Below, one piece after another: positions 39,004-46,027 of a DNA stretch of 64,000 bases. The stretch is from Herbaspirillum sp. DW155 (GTDB lineage: Bacteria; Pseudomonadota; Gammaproteobacteria; Burkholderiales; Burkholderiaceae_D). Made by a program: the position numbers and the translations under genes. The notes below the pieces were generated by a model that saw only the letters and a program-made list of their open reading frames with translations, made no database searches and was not told the DNA's origin. The DNA lies in assembly GCF_037076565.1 (NCBI RefSeq), contig NZ_AP029028.1, forward strand, positions 124,001 through 188,000, in the 5' to 3' direction. How positions within the stretch are numbered: the stretch's first letter is position 1; each line of letters starts with the position of its first letter.

Positions 39004-39264
39004 TCAGGCTTGCAGCAGCGGGTCCAGCTTGCCGGCGCGGTCCAGTGCGCTCAGGTCATCGAAGCCGCCGACATGGGTGTCGCCGACATAGATCTGGGGC
39101 ACGGTGCGGCGGCCGGTCTTTTGCATCATCAGCTCACGCTGCTGAGGTTCGAGATCCACGCGGATCTTCTCGATCTGCGTGATTCCCTTGCTGGCCAGCA
39201 AACGCTCGGCCATCATGCAATACGGGCACACGGCGGTGCAGTACATGGTCACGGGGGCGCTCAT
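39004..39264 (-). CDS. grxC: Glutaredoxin 3
   Basis: A cytosolic glutathione-dependent oxidoreductase of 86 residues with the active site Cys13-Pro-Tyr-Cys16 and the glutathione-binding segment RRTVPQIYVGDTHVGGFDD. The start at 39264 overlaps the rhodanese stop by four bases (ATGA), showing coupling; the longer open frame to 39399 is not coding. It precedes secB, as in E. coli. Confidence 0.97.
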   Translation of the reverse strand: MSAPVTMYCTAVCPYCMMAERLLASKGITQIEKIRVDLEPQQRELMMQKTGRRTVPQIYVGDTHVGGFDDLSALDRAGKLDPLLQA

Positions 39265-39674
39265 TTGGCCTCCTTGGTGGTCAGCGGCAGGCCCTGGCCC
39301 TGCCAGGCGGCGATGCCGCCGTTCAGGCCGTATACTTCGGTGAAGCCGGCTTTCTTCAACGACGCCTCGGCACGGTTGGCCTGGGTGCCGGTCTGGCACA
39401 CCACGATGACCGGGCGGGCCTTCAGCTTGTCCAGTTCGCCGATGCGCTGCGGCAACTCTTTCAGGGGAATGTTGCGGGCGTCGCGCAGGTGGCCGGCCGC
39501 GAATTGCTCGGTGTCACGCACGTCCAGCACCAGCACCTTGCCCTGGTTGAGCATCTGGGTGGCCTGCAAGAGGCTCAGCTTGTTGCCGCGCTGCTGCAGG
39601 TAGGGAACCAGCAGCGCACCGCCCGAGACCAAGGCCAGGGCGATCAGGAAAATATTGTCGATGATGAATTTCAC
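39261..39674 (-). CDS. Membrane-anchored rhodanese-like protein
   Basis: The 137-residue protein has an N-terminal membrane segment (residues about 4-26, IIDNIFLIALALVSGGALLV) and a rhodanese domain with the active-site loop VVCQTGTQANRA, Cys93. It resembles E. coli YibN, which also lies next to grxC and secB. It probably transfers sulfane sulfur at the membrane; the acceptor is unknown. It is coupled to grxC. Confidence 0.92.
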   Translation of the reverse strand: MKFIIDNIFLIALALVSGGALLVPYLQQRGNKLSLLQATQMLNQGKVLVLDVRDTEQFAAGHLRDARNIPLKELPQRIGELDKLKARPVIVVCQTGTQANRAEASLKKAGFTEVYGLNGGIAAWQGQGLPLTTKEAK

Positions 39675-39834
39675 GGCAGTCCAATGAGTTTACTGAATCC
39701 CGGCATTATAAAATAGAAGCATTCGCGGTTTGCATCCGGACCGAACAGACTAGTCTAAGGTGTGTGCCCGGTCTCGCGTAGTCGATCTTTGGGGCAGCCG
39801 CAGCGGTTTATCCATCATCAATACAAGTCCTGCT

Positions 39835-40581
39835 ATGTACAAAATCGTATTCATGCGCCACGGCGAATCGACCTGGAACTTGGCCAACCGCTTCACCGGC
39901 TGGGTCGACGTCGACCTGACCGAAAAGGGCGTGGCCGAAGCCCGCCAGGCCGGCAAGCTGCTCAAGGAAGCCGGTTTCTCCTTCGACCTGGCCTATACCT
40001 CGGTGTTGAAGCGCGCCATCCGCACCCTCTGGACCACGCTGGATGAAATGGACCAGATGTACATCCCGATCAAGAACGACTGGCGCCTCAACGAACGCCA
40101 CTACGGCGCCCTGCAAGGTCTGAACAAGGCCGAGACCGCCGCCCAGTACGGCGACGAGCAGGTGCTGGTCTGGCGCCGCAGCTACGACACCCCGCCCAAT
40201 CCGCTGACTCCGGGCGAAGAGCGTGACTCCTTCGGTGATGCCCGCTACGCCGGTCTCTCGCGCGAACAGGTGCCGCTGACCGAATGCCTGAAGGACACCG
40301 TGGCCCGCGTCCTGCCGGCCTGGAATGACTCCATCGCCCCGGCCATCCGCGCCGGCAAGCAGATCATCATCTCGGCGCACGGCAACAGCCTGCGCGCCCT
40401 GATCAAGTACCTGGACGGCATCAGCGACAACGATATCGTCGGCCTGAACATCCCCAATGGCCAGCCGCTGGTCTATGAACTGGATGCCGATCTCAAGCCC
40501 ATCAAGAGCTACTACCTGGGCGACCAGTCCGCCATCGAGGCAGCGCTCAAGGCCGTGGCCAATCAAGGGAAGTCGAAATAA
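39835..40581 (+). CDS. gpmA: 2,3-bisphosphoglycerate-dependent phosphoglycerate mutase
   Basis: GpmA interconverts 3- and 2-phosphoglycerate in glycolysis. The 248-residue product has the phosphohistidine motif RHGESTWN (His9), the second active-site histidine in [14 protein letters not shown], and [12 protein letters not shown]. The frame is open from 39760, but [11 protein letters not shown] at 39835 is the family start. It is divergent from the rhodanese gene and lies upstream of envC and ctpA, a common betaproteobacterial cluster. Confidence 0.97.
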   Translation: MYKIVFMRHGESTWNLANRFTGWVDVDLTEKGVAEARQAGKLLKEAGFSFDLAYTSVLKRAIRTLWTTLDEMDQMYIPIKNDWRLNERHYGALQGLNKAETAAQYGDEQVLVWRRSYDTPPNPLTPGEERDSFGDARYAGLSREQVPLTECLKDTVARVLPAWNDSIAPAIRAGKQIIISAHGNSLRALIKYLDGISDNDIVGLNIPNGQPLVYELDADLKPIKSYYLGDQSAIEAALKAVANQGKSK

Positions 40582-40599
40582 AACTGCGTTGCTCCAGCA

Positions 40600-40628
40600 A
40601 GACGCCGGCCGCACAGGCGGCGTCTCTT
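40600..40628 (+). terminator. Weak hairpin after gpmA
   Basis: AGACGCCG (40600-40607) pairs with CGGCGTCT (40618-40625), followed by only CTTT. It may partly end gpmA transcription, but the tail is poor, and read-through into envC is likely. Confidence 0.45.
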
Positions 40629-40664
40629 TCCGCCAAGTGCATTGCACCGGCGCGTTCGGTCCTG

Positions 40665-42086
40665 TTGACAGGCGCGCCGCGGGCCGCTGTGCGCCTGTTC
40701 TCGGCGCTGGCGGCGGGGATGCTGCTGTGTGCAGCGTTGCAGGCCCAGCCGATCACCGAGCGCACCCGGCAGAAGCAGGCCGCCGAGAAGGAGCAGGCCG
40801 ACCTGCAGCAGCGCCTGAGCGCGCTCAAGCGCGATATCGACCAGACCGAAACCGCCAAGGACAATGCGGCCGATGCCCTGGCCGCTTCCGAGCAGGCGAT
40901 CTCCAAGGCCAATCGTTCATTGCGTGACCTGGCACAGGAACAGCAGGATACCGAGGCGCGCCTGGCGCAGCTGGTCAAGCAGTTGAATGAACTGACCGCC
41001 CTGGTCAACGCTCAGCAGGCGCAGCTTTCCAAGCTGCTGCGCGAGCAATACGTGGCCGGCAACGAAGATCGCATCAAGCTGCTGCTCTCAGGGGACAATC
41101 CCAACCGCATCAACCGCGAGCTGCAGTACATGGGCTATGTCTCGCAAGCCCAGGCCAAGCTCATTGAAACCTTGCGCGCCAACCAGCAGGCGATCCGTGC
41201 CAACAAGGCCGACACGCAGAATGCCAAGTTCGAACTGGAAGAAATCGCCCAGGAAGAACTGGAGCAAAAGAAGGTGCTGGAGCGCGAGAAGGGTCGCCGC
41301 CAGACCCTGCTCGCGCAGCTTTCCACCAAACTCAACGCCCAGCGCCAGGAAGTCGGCCGTCTGGAGCAGGACCAGCAGCGCCTGTCCAGCCTGGTGGACA
41401 AGCTGGCGCAGATCATCGAGCAGCAGAAAAAGGCCGAAGCCGAGGCCCGCGAGAAACGTCGCCAGGAACAATTGGCCAAAGCCAGGGCCGAACGCGAGAA
41501 GCGTCTGGCGGAGCAGCGCGCCCGCGCCGAGAAGCACGCCGCCGAAGCGGCCAAGGCCGCCAGGGAGGGCAAGCCGGCGCCCAGGATGCCCGATCCGGCT
41601 GACGCCATCGATGATGACGAACCGCCGCAAAGCGCCTCCCTGGGCCGCAACGACACCCTGCCCGAGCCGCAGTCGGACAACTTCGGCAAGCCCTTCGCCA
41701 GCCTGCGCGGACAGCTGCATCTGCCGGTCAGGGGTGACCTGAGCTCGAAATTCGGCAGCCGCCGGGGCGACGGGCCGACCAGCCGGGGCCTCTTCATCCG
41801 CGCCCCCGAGGGTGCGGAAGTGCGCGCGGTGGCGGCGGGACGGGTGGTCTTTGCGGACTGGCTGCGCGGGTTCGGCAATCTGATCATCGTCGACCACGGC
41901 AACCAGTACATGACGATCTACGGTAACAACCAGGCGGTATTGAAACGCGCCGGCGATCTGGTCAAGGCCGGCGAAACCATTGCCACTGCAGGCAACAGCG
42001 GCGGCAATGAGCAATCGGGTTTATACTTTGAAATGCGGTATCAAGGCCGCGCATTCGACCCACAGGGGTGGGTAACTTCTAGGTGA
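40665..42086 (+). CDS. EnvC-type M23 peptidase / murein hydrolase activator
   Basis: A 473-residue exported protein. After a signal-like segment (LFSALAAGMLLCAALQA) comes a long coiled coil, about residues 35-270 (heavily Gln, Glu, Lys and Leu), then a linker and a C-terminal LytM/M23 domain (about 350-473) with VRAVAAGRVVFADWLRGFGN and IIVDHGNQYMTIYGNN. The zinc ligand H-x-H/HxxxD set is incomplete: DHGNQYMTIYG lacks the usual HxH, as in EnvC, suggesting an activator of amidases rather than a peptidase. The start is uncertain: TTG at 40665 or GTG at 40689, neither with a good ribosome binding site. Confidence 0.85.
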   Translation: MTGAPRAAVRLFSALAAGMLLCAALQAQPITERTRQKQAAEKEQADLQQRLSALKRDIDQTETAKDNAADALAASEQAISKANRSLRDLAQEQQDTEARLAQLVKQLNELTALVNAQQAQLSKLLREQYVAGNEDRIKLLLSGDNPNRINRELQYMGYVSQAQAKLIETLRANQQAIRANKADTQNAKFELEEIAQEELEQKKVLEREKGRRQTLLAQLSTKLNAQRQEVGRLEQDQQRLSSLVDKLAQIIEQQKKAEAEAREKRRQEQLAKARAEREKRLAEQRARAEKHAAEAAKAAREGKPAPRMPDPADAIDDDEPPQSASLGRNDTLPEPQSDNFGKPFASLRGQLHLPVRGDLSSKFGSRRGDGPTSRGLFIRAPEGAEVRAVAAGRVVFADWLRGFGNLIIVDHGNQYMTIYGNNQAVLKRAGDLVKAGETIATAGNSGGNEQSGLYFEMRYQGRAFDPQGWVTSR

Positions 42087-42089
42087 CAC

Positions 42090-43586
42090 ATGGGCAGCAA
42101 ACTCAAGAATATCAGTCTGATCGGTTTGGGCATGGTGGCAGGTGCCACTGCAATGATTCAGTTCGACGCCATCGCGCAAAAGAATGCAACGGCGTCGCTG
42201 CCCCTGGAGGAGCTGCGCCAGATGGCCGACGTGTTCGGTCTCATCAAGTCGGATTACGTGGAGCAGGTCGATGACAAGAAGCTGCTGACCGAGGCCATTT
42301 CCGGCATGGTCGCCTCGCTCGACCCGCACTCCGCCTATCTGGACAAGAAGGCCTACAAGGAACTGCGCGAAGGCACCATGGGCAAGTTCGTCGGCCTGGG
42401 CATCGAGGTCGGCATGGAAGATGGCTACGTCAAGGTCATCTCCCCCATCGAGGATTCGCCGGCCTTCCGCGCCGGGATCAAGGCCGGTGACCTGATCACC
42501 CGCCTGGACAGCACCCCCGTCAAGGGCCTGACCCTGGATGAAGCCGTCAAGAAGATGCGCGGCGAACCCAACACCAAGATCACCCTGACCATCGCCCGCA
42601 AGGAAGAAGACAAGCCCATCATCCTGACCATCACCCGTCAGGAGATCCGCGTGCAGAGCGTCAAGGCCAAGGTGGTCGAACCCGGCTACGCCTGGCTGCG
42701 CGTGACCCAGTTCCAGGAGCCGACGGTGGACGACATGTCCAAGAAGCTGGCCGCCATCTACGCCCAGGAACCCAACCTGAAGGGCATCGTGCTGGACCTG
42801 CGCAATGACCCGGGCGGCGTGCTGCCGGGCGCCATCGGCGTGGCCGCAGCCTTCCTGCCCAAGGATTCGGTGGTCGTGTCCACCAACGGCCAGCTCCCCA
42901 GCTCCAAGCAGACCTTCTACGCCAAGCGCGAGTACTACGCCTCCAACCCGTTGTCGGACCCGCTGTCGCGCCTGCCGGACGCCATCAAGAAGGTACCGAT
43001 GGTGGTCCTGATCAACAGCGGCTCGGCCTCGGCTTCCGAAATCGTGGCCGGTGCCCTGCAGGATTACAAGCGCGCCACCATCATGGGCACGCAATCCTTC
43101 GGCAAGGGCTCGGTGCAATCGGTGATCGCGCTGCCGCCCGAGAAGAACACCGCGGTCAAGCTGACCACCGCCCGCTACTACACGCCCAAGGGCCGTTCCA
43201 TCCAGGCGCGCGGCATCGTGCCTGACATCATGGTGGACGAATATCCGGATGGCGACGGCCTGAACGGCCTGCGCCTGCGTGAAGCCGATCTCTCCAAGCA
43301 CCTCACCAACGACACCGACAAGTCCGCCGAGGTCAAGGCGCAATCGATGGATGAACAGTCCGAAGAACGCCTGATCGCCGCCGAGAAGAAGCGCAAGCCG
43401 CTGGACTTCGGCAGCAAGGACGACTTCCAGCTGATGCAGGCCCTGAACCAGTTGAAGGGCCTGCCGGTCAAGGTCTCCAACGCCAAGCCGGAAGTACGCA
43501 ATGAAGAAGGCAAGAACGACACCCCGGTGAAGGACGACCGCAAGGACAACAAGGCGCCGGCCGAGAAGATCGACACCACCAAGTAA
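42090..43586 (+). CDS. ctpA: C-terminal processing peptidase (S41 family)
   Basis: A periplasmic serine protease of 498 residues. After an N-terminal hydrophobic segment (ISLIGLGMVAGATAMIQF) there is a PDZ domain (about residues 90-165, with GLGIEVGMEDGYVKVISPI) and the catalytic S41 core with the serine in NSGSASASEIVAGAL and the lysine in QSFGKGSVQ, the Ser/Lys dyad. The C-terminal 90 residues are charged and low-complexity. It begins 3 bases after envC, so the two are co-transcribed, a common pairing. Confidence 0.93.
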   Translation: MGSKLKNISLIGLGMVAGATAMIQFDAIAQKNATASLPLEELRQMADVFGLIKSDYVEQVDDKKLLTEAISGMVASLDPHSAYLDKKAYKELREGTMGKFVGLGIEVGMEDGYVKVISPIEDSPAFRAGIKAGDLITRLDSTPVKGLTLDEAVKKMRGEPNTKITLTIARKEEDKPIILTITRQEIRVQSVKAKVVEPGYAWLRVTQFQEPTVDDMSKKLAAIYAQEPNLKGIVLDLRNDPGGVLPGAIGVAAAFLPKDSVVVSTNGQLPSSKQTFYAKREYYASNPLSDPLSRLPDAIKKVPMVVLINSGSASASEIVAGALQDYKRATIMGTQSFGKGSVQSVIALPPEKNTAVKLTTARYYTPKGRSIQARGIVPDIMVDEYPDGDGLNGLRLREADLSKHLTNDTDKSAEVKAQSMDEQSEERLIAAEKKRKPLDFGSKDDFQLMQALNQLKGLPVKVSNAKPEVRNEEGKNDTPVKDDRKDNKAPAEKIDTTK

Positions 43587-43611
43587 TTCGCCGCCTCCGG
43601 GCAGGCACATC

Positions 43612-43644
43612 GGGCCGCTAGCACTTGCCAGCGGCCCTTTTTTT
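43612..43644 (+). terminator. Terminator between ctpA and moeB
   Basis: GGGCCGCT (43612-43619) pairs with AGCGGCCC (43630-43637) around a 10-base loop, followed by seven T. It ends the gpmA-envC-ctpA unit. Confidence 0.88.
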
Positions 43645-43669
43645 CATATCAACCACGGCAGATCTGACG

Positions 43670-44425
43670 ATGGATGACCAACAGCTGCTGCGCTACTCGC
43701 GCCACATCCTGCTCGACGAGATCGATATCGAAGGCCAGACCCGGTTGCTGCAAGGCCATGCGCTGGTGATCGGCGCCGGTGGCCTGGGCTCGCCGGCCGC
43801 CATGTACCTGGCCTCGGCTGGCGTAGGCCACATCACCCTGGTGGATCACGACAGCGTTGACCTGACCAACCTGCAGCGCCAGATCATGCATACCACCGCG
43901 CGCGTGGGCCAGCCCAAGGTCGTGTCCGGCCGCGAGGCATTGCAGCAGATCAACCCCGGCGTGCAGGTCACCGCGCTGGCCGAGCAGGTGGAAGGTGAGC
44001 GGCTGCAGGCACTGGTGGAGACGGCTGACGTGGTGCTGGACTGCAGCGACAACTTCGCCACCCGCCATGCCGTCAATCGCGCCTGCATGGCGGCCGGCGT
44101 GCCGCTGGTATCGGGCGCGGCGATCCGCTTCGATGGCCAGGTCAGCGTGTTCGACCCGCGCCAGGACGCCAGCCCCTGCTACGCCTGCCTGTTCCCGCCC
44201 GAGCGCGAATTCGAGGAAGTGCAATGTTCCACCATGGGCGTGTTTTCGCCGCTGGTGGGCATCATCGGCACCATGCAGGCGGCCGAGGCCATCAAGCTGG
44301 TGGCCGGCATCGGCCGCTCGCTGGCCGGGCGCCTGCTGATCCTGGATGCGCGCGAGATGGAGTGGACCAGCATCGCCATCGGCCGCGACCGCCAGTGCCC
44401 GGTGTGCGCCCGGCGGCACGCCTGA
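43670..44425 (+). CDS. moeB: ThiF/MoeB-family sulfur carrier adenylyltransferase
   Basis: An E1-like enzyme that adenylates the C-terminus of a sulfur carrier (MoaD or ThiS). The 251-residue product starts MDDQQLLRYSRHILLDEI and has GAGGLGSPAAMYLA (ATP binding), the catalytic arginine region LQRQIMH, and two CxxC zinc motifs (CYAC and CPVC). The pattern fits MoeB more than ThiF but the two are hard to separate. The start at 43670 is the family start; the frame is open from 43625. Confidence 0.85.
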   Translation: MDDQQLLRYSRHILLDEIDIEGQTRLLQGHALVIGAGGLGSPAAMYLASAGVGHITLVDHDSVDLTNLQRQIMHTTARVGQPKVVSGREALQQINPGVQVTALAEQVEGERLQALVETADVVLDCSDNFATRHAVNRACMAAGVPLVSGAAIRFDGQVSVFDPRQDASPCYACLFPPEREFEEVQCSTMGVFSPLVGIIGTMQAAEAIKLVAGIGRSLAGRLLILDAREMEWTSIAIGRDRQCPVCARRHA

Positions 44426-44495
44426 GTCTTGGCCGGCGGGCCGAACGCATCGGCGCTTCCATCCCGCCCCGTTATTCTGGTATAAACACGGATGG

Positions 44496-44523
44496 ATGTT
44501 GCAATGCAAATGACATGCAACAT
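44496..44523. promoter_or_regulatory. Inverted repeat downstream of an extended -10 sequence
   Basis: ATGTTGCA (44496-44503) and TGCAACAT (44516-44523) flank 12 bases, ten bases downstream of TGGTATAAA (44478-44486). This is the layout of a promoter with an operator over the start region. No regulator gene is adjacent. The transcript would run into the dksA leader. Confidence 0.4.
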
Positions 44524-44682
44524 GCGCCTGGCTGATGTTCGGAACGACGACAATTCATAAGCGCGATCAGCCCGCCCCGTCCAGCCCGTCACAGGGGGGA
44601 GACATGAACCGCTCCATGAACAGGACCACCGCCCGCGTCCGGCCACCGGCAACAAGGGCTAGCGGCCCGCTGCGCCAAGGGC

Positions 44683-44710
44683 TTGGCATCCGGAATCGTT
44701 GGTGTACAAT
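44683..44710 (+). promoter_or_regulatory. Sigma-70 promoter for dksA
   Basis: TTGGCA (44683-44688), 16 bases, then TACAAT (44705-44710): five of six matches in each hexamer. The leader before the ATG at 44867 is about 150 bases long. Confidence 0.55.
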
Positions 44711-44866
44711 CCTTGACCGCGAAAAAGCGTGCGCCATCCGCAGCGCGGCCAGGAGACACCGGGCGGGCCAGCGGATCGCGTCAACGTCAATCGAAGAGGT
44801 GCCAACGCGGCAAGGGAAGTGGATTCACAAGCGACCTGTTCCGGCAGCCGTGCATCAGCCGGGATA

Positions 44867-45352
44867 ATGGATATAGTTGAAAAACCCGTAGTATTGAAAG
44901 TAAGCGAAGTGGCAACCAAGACTCCCAAAACTACCCCTGCAGCGCCGTTGCTGACCGAGGAACAGATCCTCAAGATGGACGAGAAGGACTACATGAACGA
45001 AGCGCAGCTTGCTTTCTTCAAGGCCCGTCTCCAGCAGCTGGAAAAGGATCTGCTCAAGAACGCGGATGAAACCACCGAACACCTGCGCGAAACCGTGCTG
45101 GTGCCGGACCCGGCCGACCGCGCCACCATCGAGGAAGAACACGCCCTGGAACTGCGCACCCGCGACCGCGAGCGCAAGCTGCTCAAGAAGGTGCAGCAAT
45201 CCATCGTGGCCATCGACAATGGCGAATACGGCTGGTGTGAAGAAACGGGCGAGCCGATCGGCATTCCCCGCCTGCTGGCGCGTCCGACCGCAACCCTGTC
45301 GCTGGAAGCCCAGCAACGCCGCGAACTGAAGCAGAAGCTCTACGGCGACTGA
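44867..45352 (+). CDS. dksA: RNA polymerase-binding factor DksA, without the zinc cysteines
   Basis: DksA acts with ppGpp in the secondary channel of RNA polymerase to lower rRNA transcription. The 161-residue product has the coiled coil (about residues 45-110, with the tip motif PDPADRATIEEE containing the two aspartates) and the C-terminal globular part. Only one of the four zinc cysteines of the E. coli protein is left: GWCEETGEPIGIPRLLARPT and TLSLEAQQ replace CxxC and CxxC. The start is uncertain: ATG at 44867, or a GTG at 44909 giving the shorter ATKTPKTTPAAPL start; the frame is open from 44729. Confidence 0.9.
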   Translation: MDIVEKPVVLKVSEVATKTPKTTPAAPLLTEEQILKMDEKDYMNEAQLAFFKARLQQLEKDLLKNADETTEHLRETVLVPDPADRATIEEEHALELRTRDRERKLLKKVQQSIVAIDNGEYGWCEETGEPIGIPRLLARPTATLSLEAQQRRELKQKLYGD

Positions 45353-45432
45353 TCCGTCACTCGCACGATGACGCCTGCGCCTTGCAGCGCGCGGGCGCAG
45401 TGCCGCTGTCGTCCTCAACCTGGTCCGGCTCC

Positions 45433-45846
45433 ATGAATCGTCTGCGTGCCCTGCGAAGCTCCACCGTCATCGCCGTACTGGCGATGACGCTGCTGTTCGC
45501 GCAGATGCTGGGCTTCGTGCACGGTATCGTGCACGCCGGCTGGGCACCGGGGACGGTACATTCGCTGATCAGCGAAGCCTTCTTCGACGAAGGCGACAAC
45601 GGCCATGCCGAGCCCGCAGCCCATTCCGGCGGCGTGCCAGACCACCACGCTTCTCATTCGCACGCCCACGGCCTGCATCATTCCTGCCTCGCCTATGACG
45701 CGGCCGCCTTGTCGGCGGGCATGCACTTCGATTTTCCTGCCCTCCCGCTGCTGGCACCGGACCGGGTGCTGGCCTTGTGGCTGGCCTTCGCGTCCTGGGA
45801 CGCGCCACTGAACTGCCATTTCTCCTCGCGCGCCCCGCCGCGCTGA
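45433..45846 (+). CDS. Histidine-rich exported protein upstream of the ZnuD-like receptor
   Basis: A 137-residue protein with a hydrophobic N-terminal segment (STVIAVLAMTLLFAQMLGFVHG) and a histidine-rich middle, DHHASHSHAHGLHHSCLAYD, that should bind metal ions such as zinc. I do not recognise a family. It lies 181 bases before the TonB-dependent receptor and probably belongs with it. The start at 45433 is the first that gives a clean signal or membrane segment; the frame is open from 45382. Confidence 0.75.
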   Translation: MNRLRALRSSTVIAVLAMTLLFAQMLGFVHGIVHAGWAPGTVHSLISEAFFDEGDNGHAEPAAHSGGVPDHHASHSHAHGLHHSCLAYDAAALSAGMHFDFPALPLLAPDRVLALWLAFASWDAPLNCHFSSRAPPR

Positions 45847-46027
45847 ATTCCTTCCTCCTGCAAGACCCTCACCACTGGTTACCGGTTGTCTCCCGCGCAT
45901 CCGTGCGTGGCGCCGCGTCGTCCTGACGTCGCCGCGCGCGATCGCGTGCCGACGGCCGGTGTATCCGCGCCGCCCCGTCCCCCTCACGACAAGGTGGGCG
46001 GCGCCTCGTGCATAACAAGGAATTCAC

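Larger units (their letters stand above)
44426..44866. other. 441-base gap upstream of dksA
   Basis: The gap holds an extended -10 promoter-like sequence (TGGTATAAA, 44478-44486), an inverted repeat (44496-44523), and the likely dksA promoter (44683-44710). A 110-codon open frame from 44535 ends in a TAATG overlap with the dksA start, but its sequence is Arg/Pro-rich without recognisable features and is probably not a gene. Confidence 0.5.

Noticed and set aside
42090..43586. CRISPR arrays, tRNA or rRNA genes and prophage anywhere in the window
   Set aside because: I saw no regularly spaced repeats, no tRNA cloverleaf with a CCA end, and no integrase or phage structural genes; the coordinates given are only an example region in an unbroken run of ordinary genes.
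44535..44867. 110-codon frame ending in TAATG at the dksA start, considered as a leader gene
   Set aside because: Arg/Pro-rich, no recognisable family, no properly spaced ribosome binding site, and it spans the dksA promoter. The TAATG overlap is probably chance.
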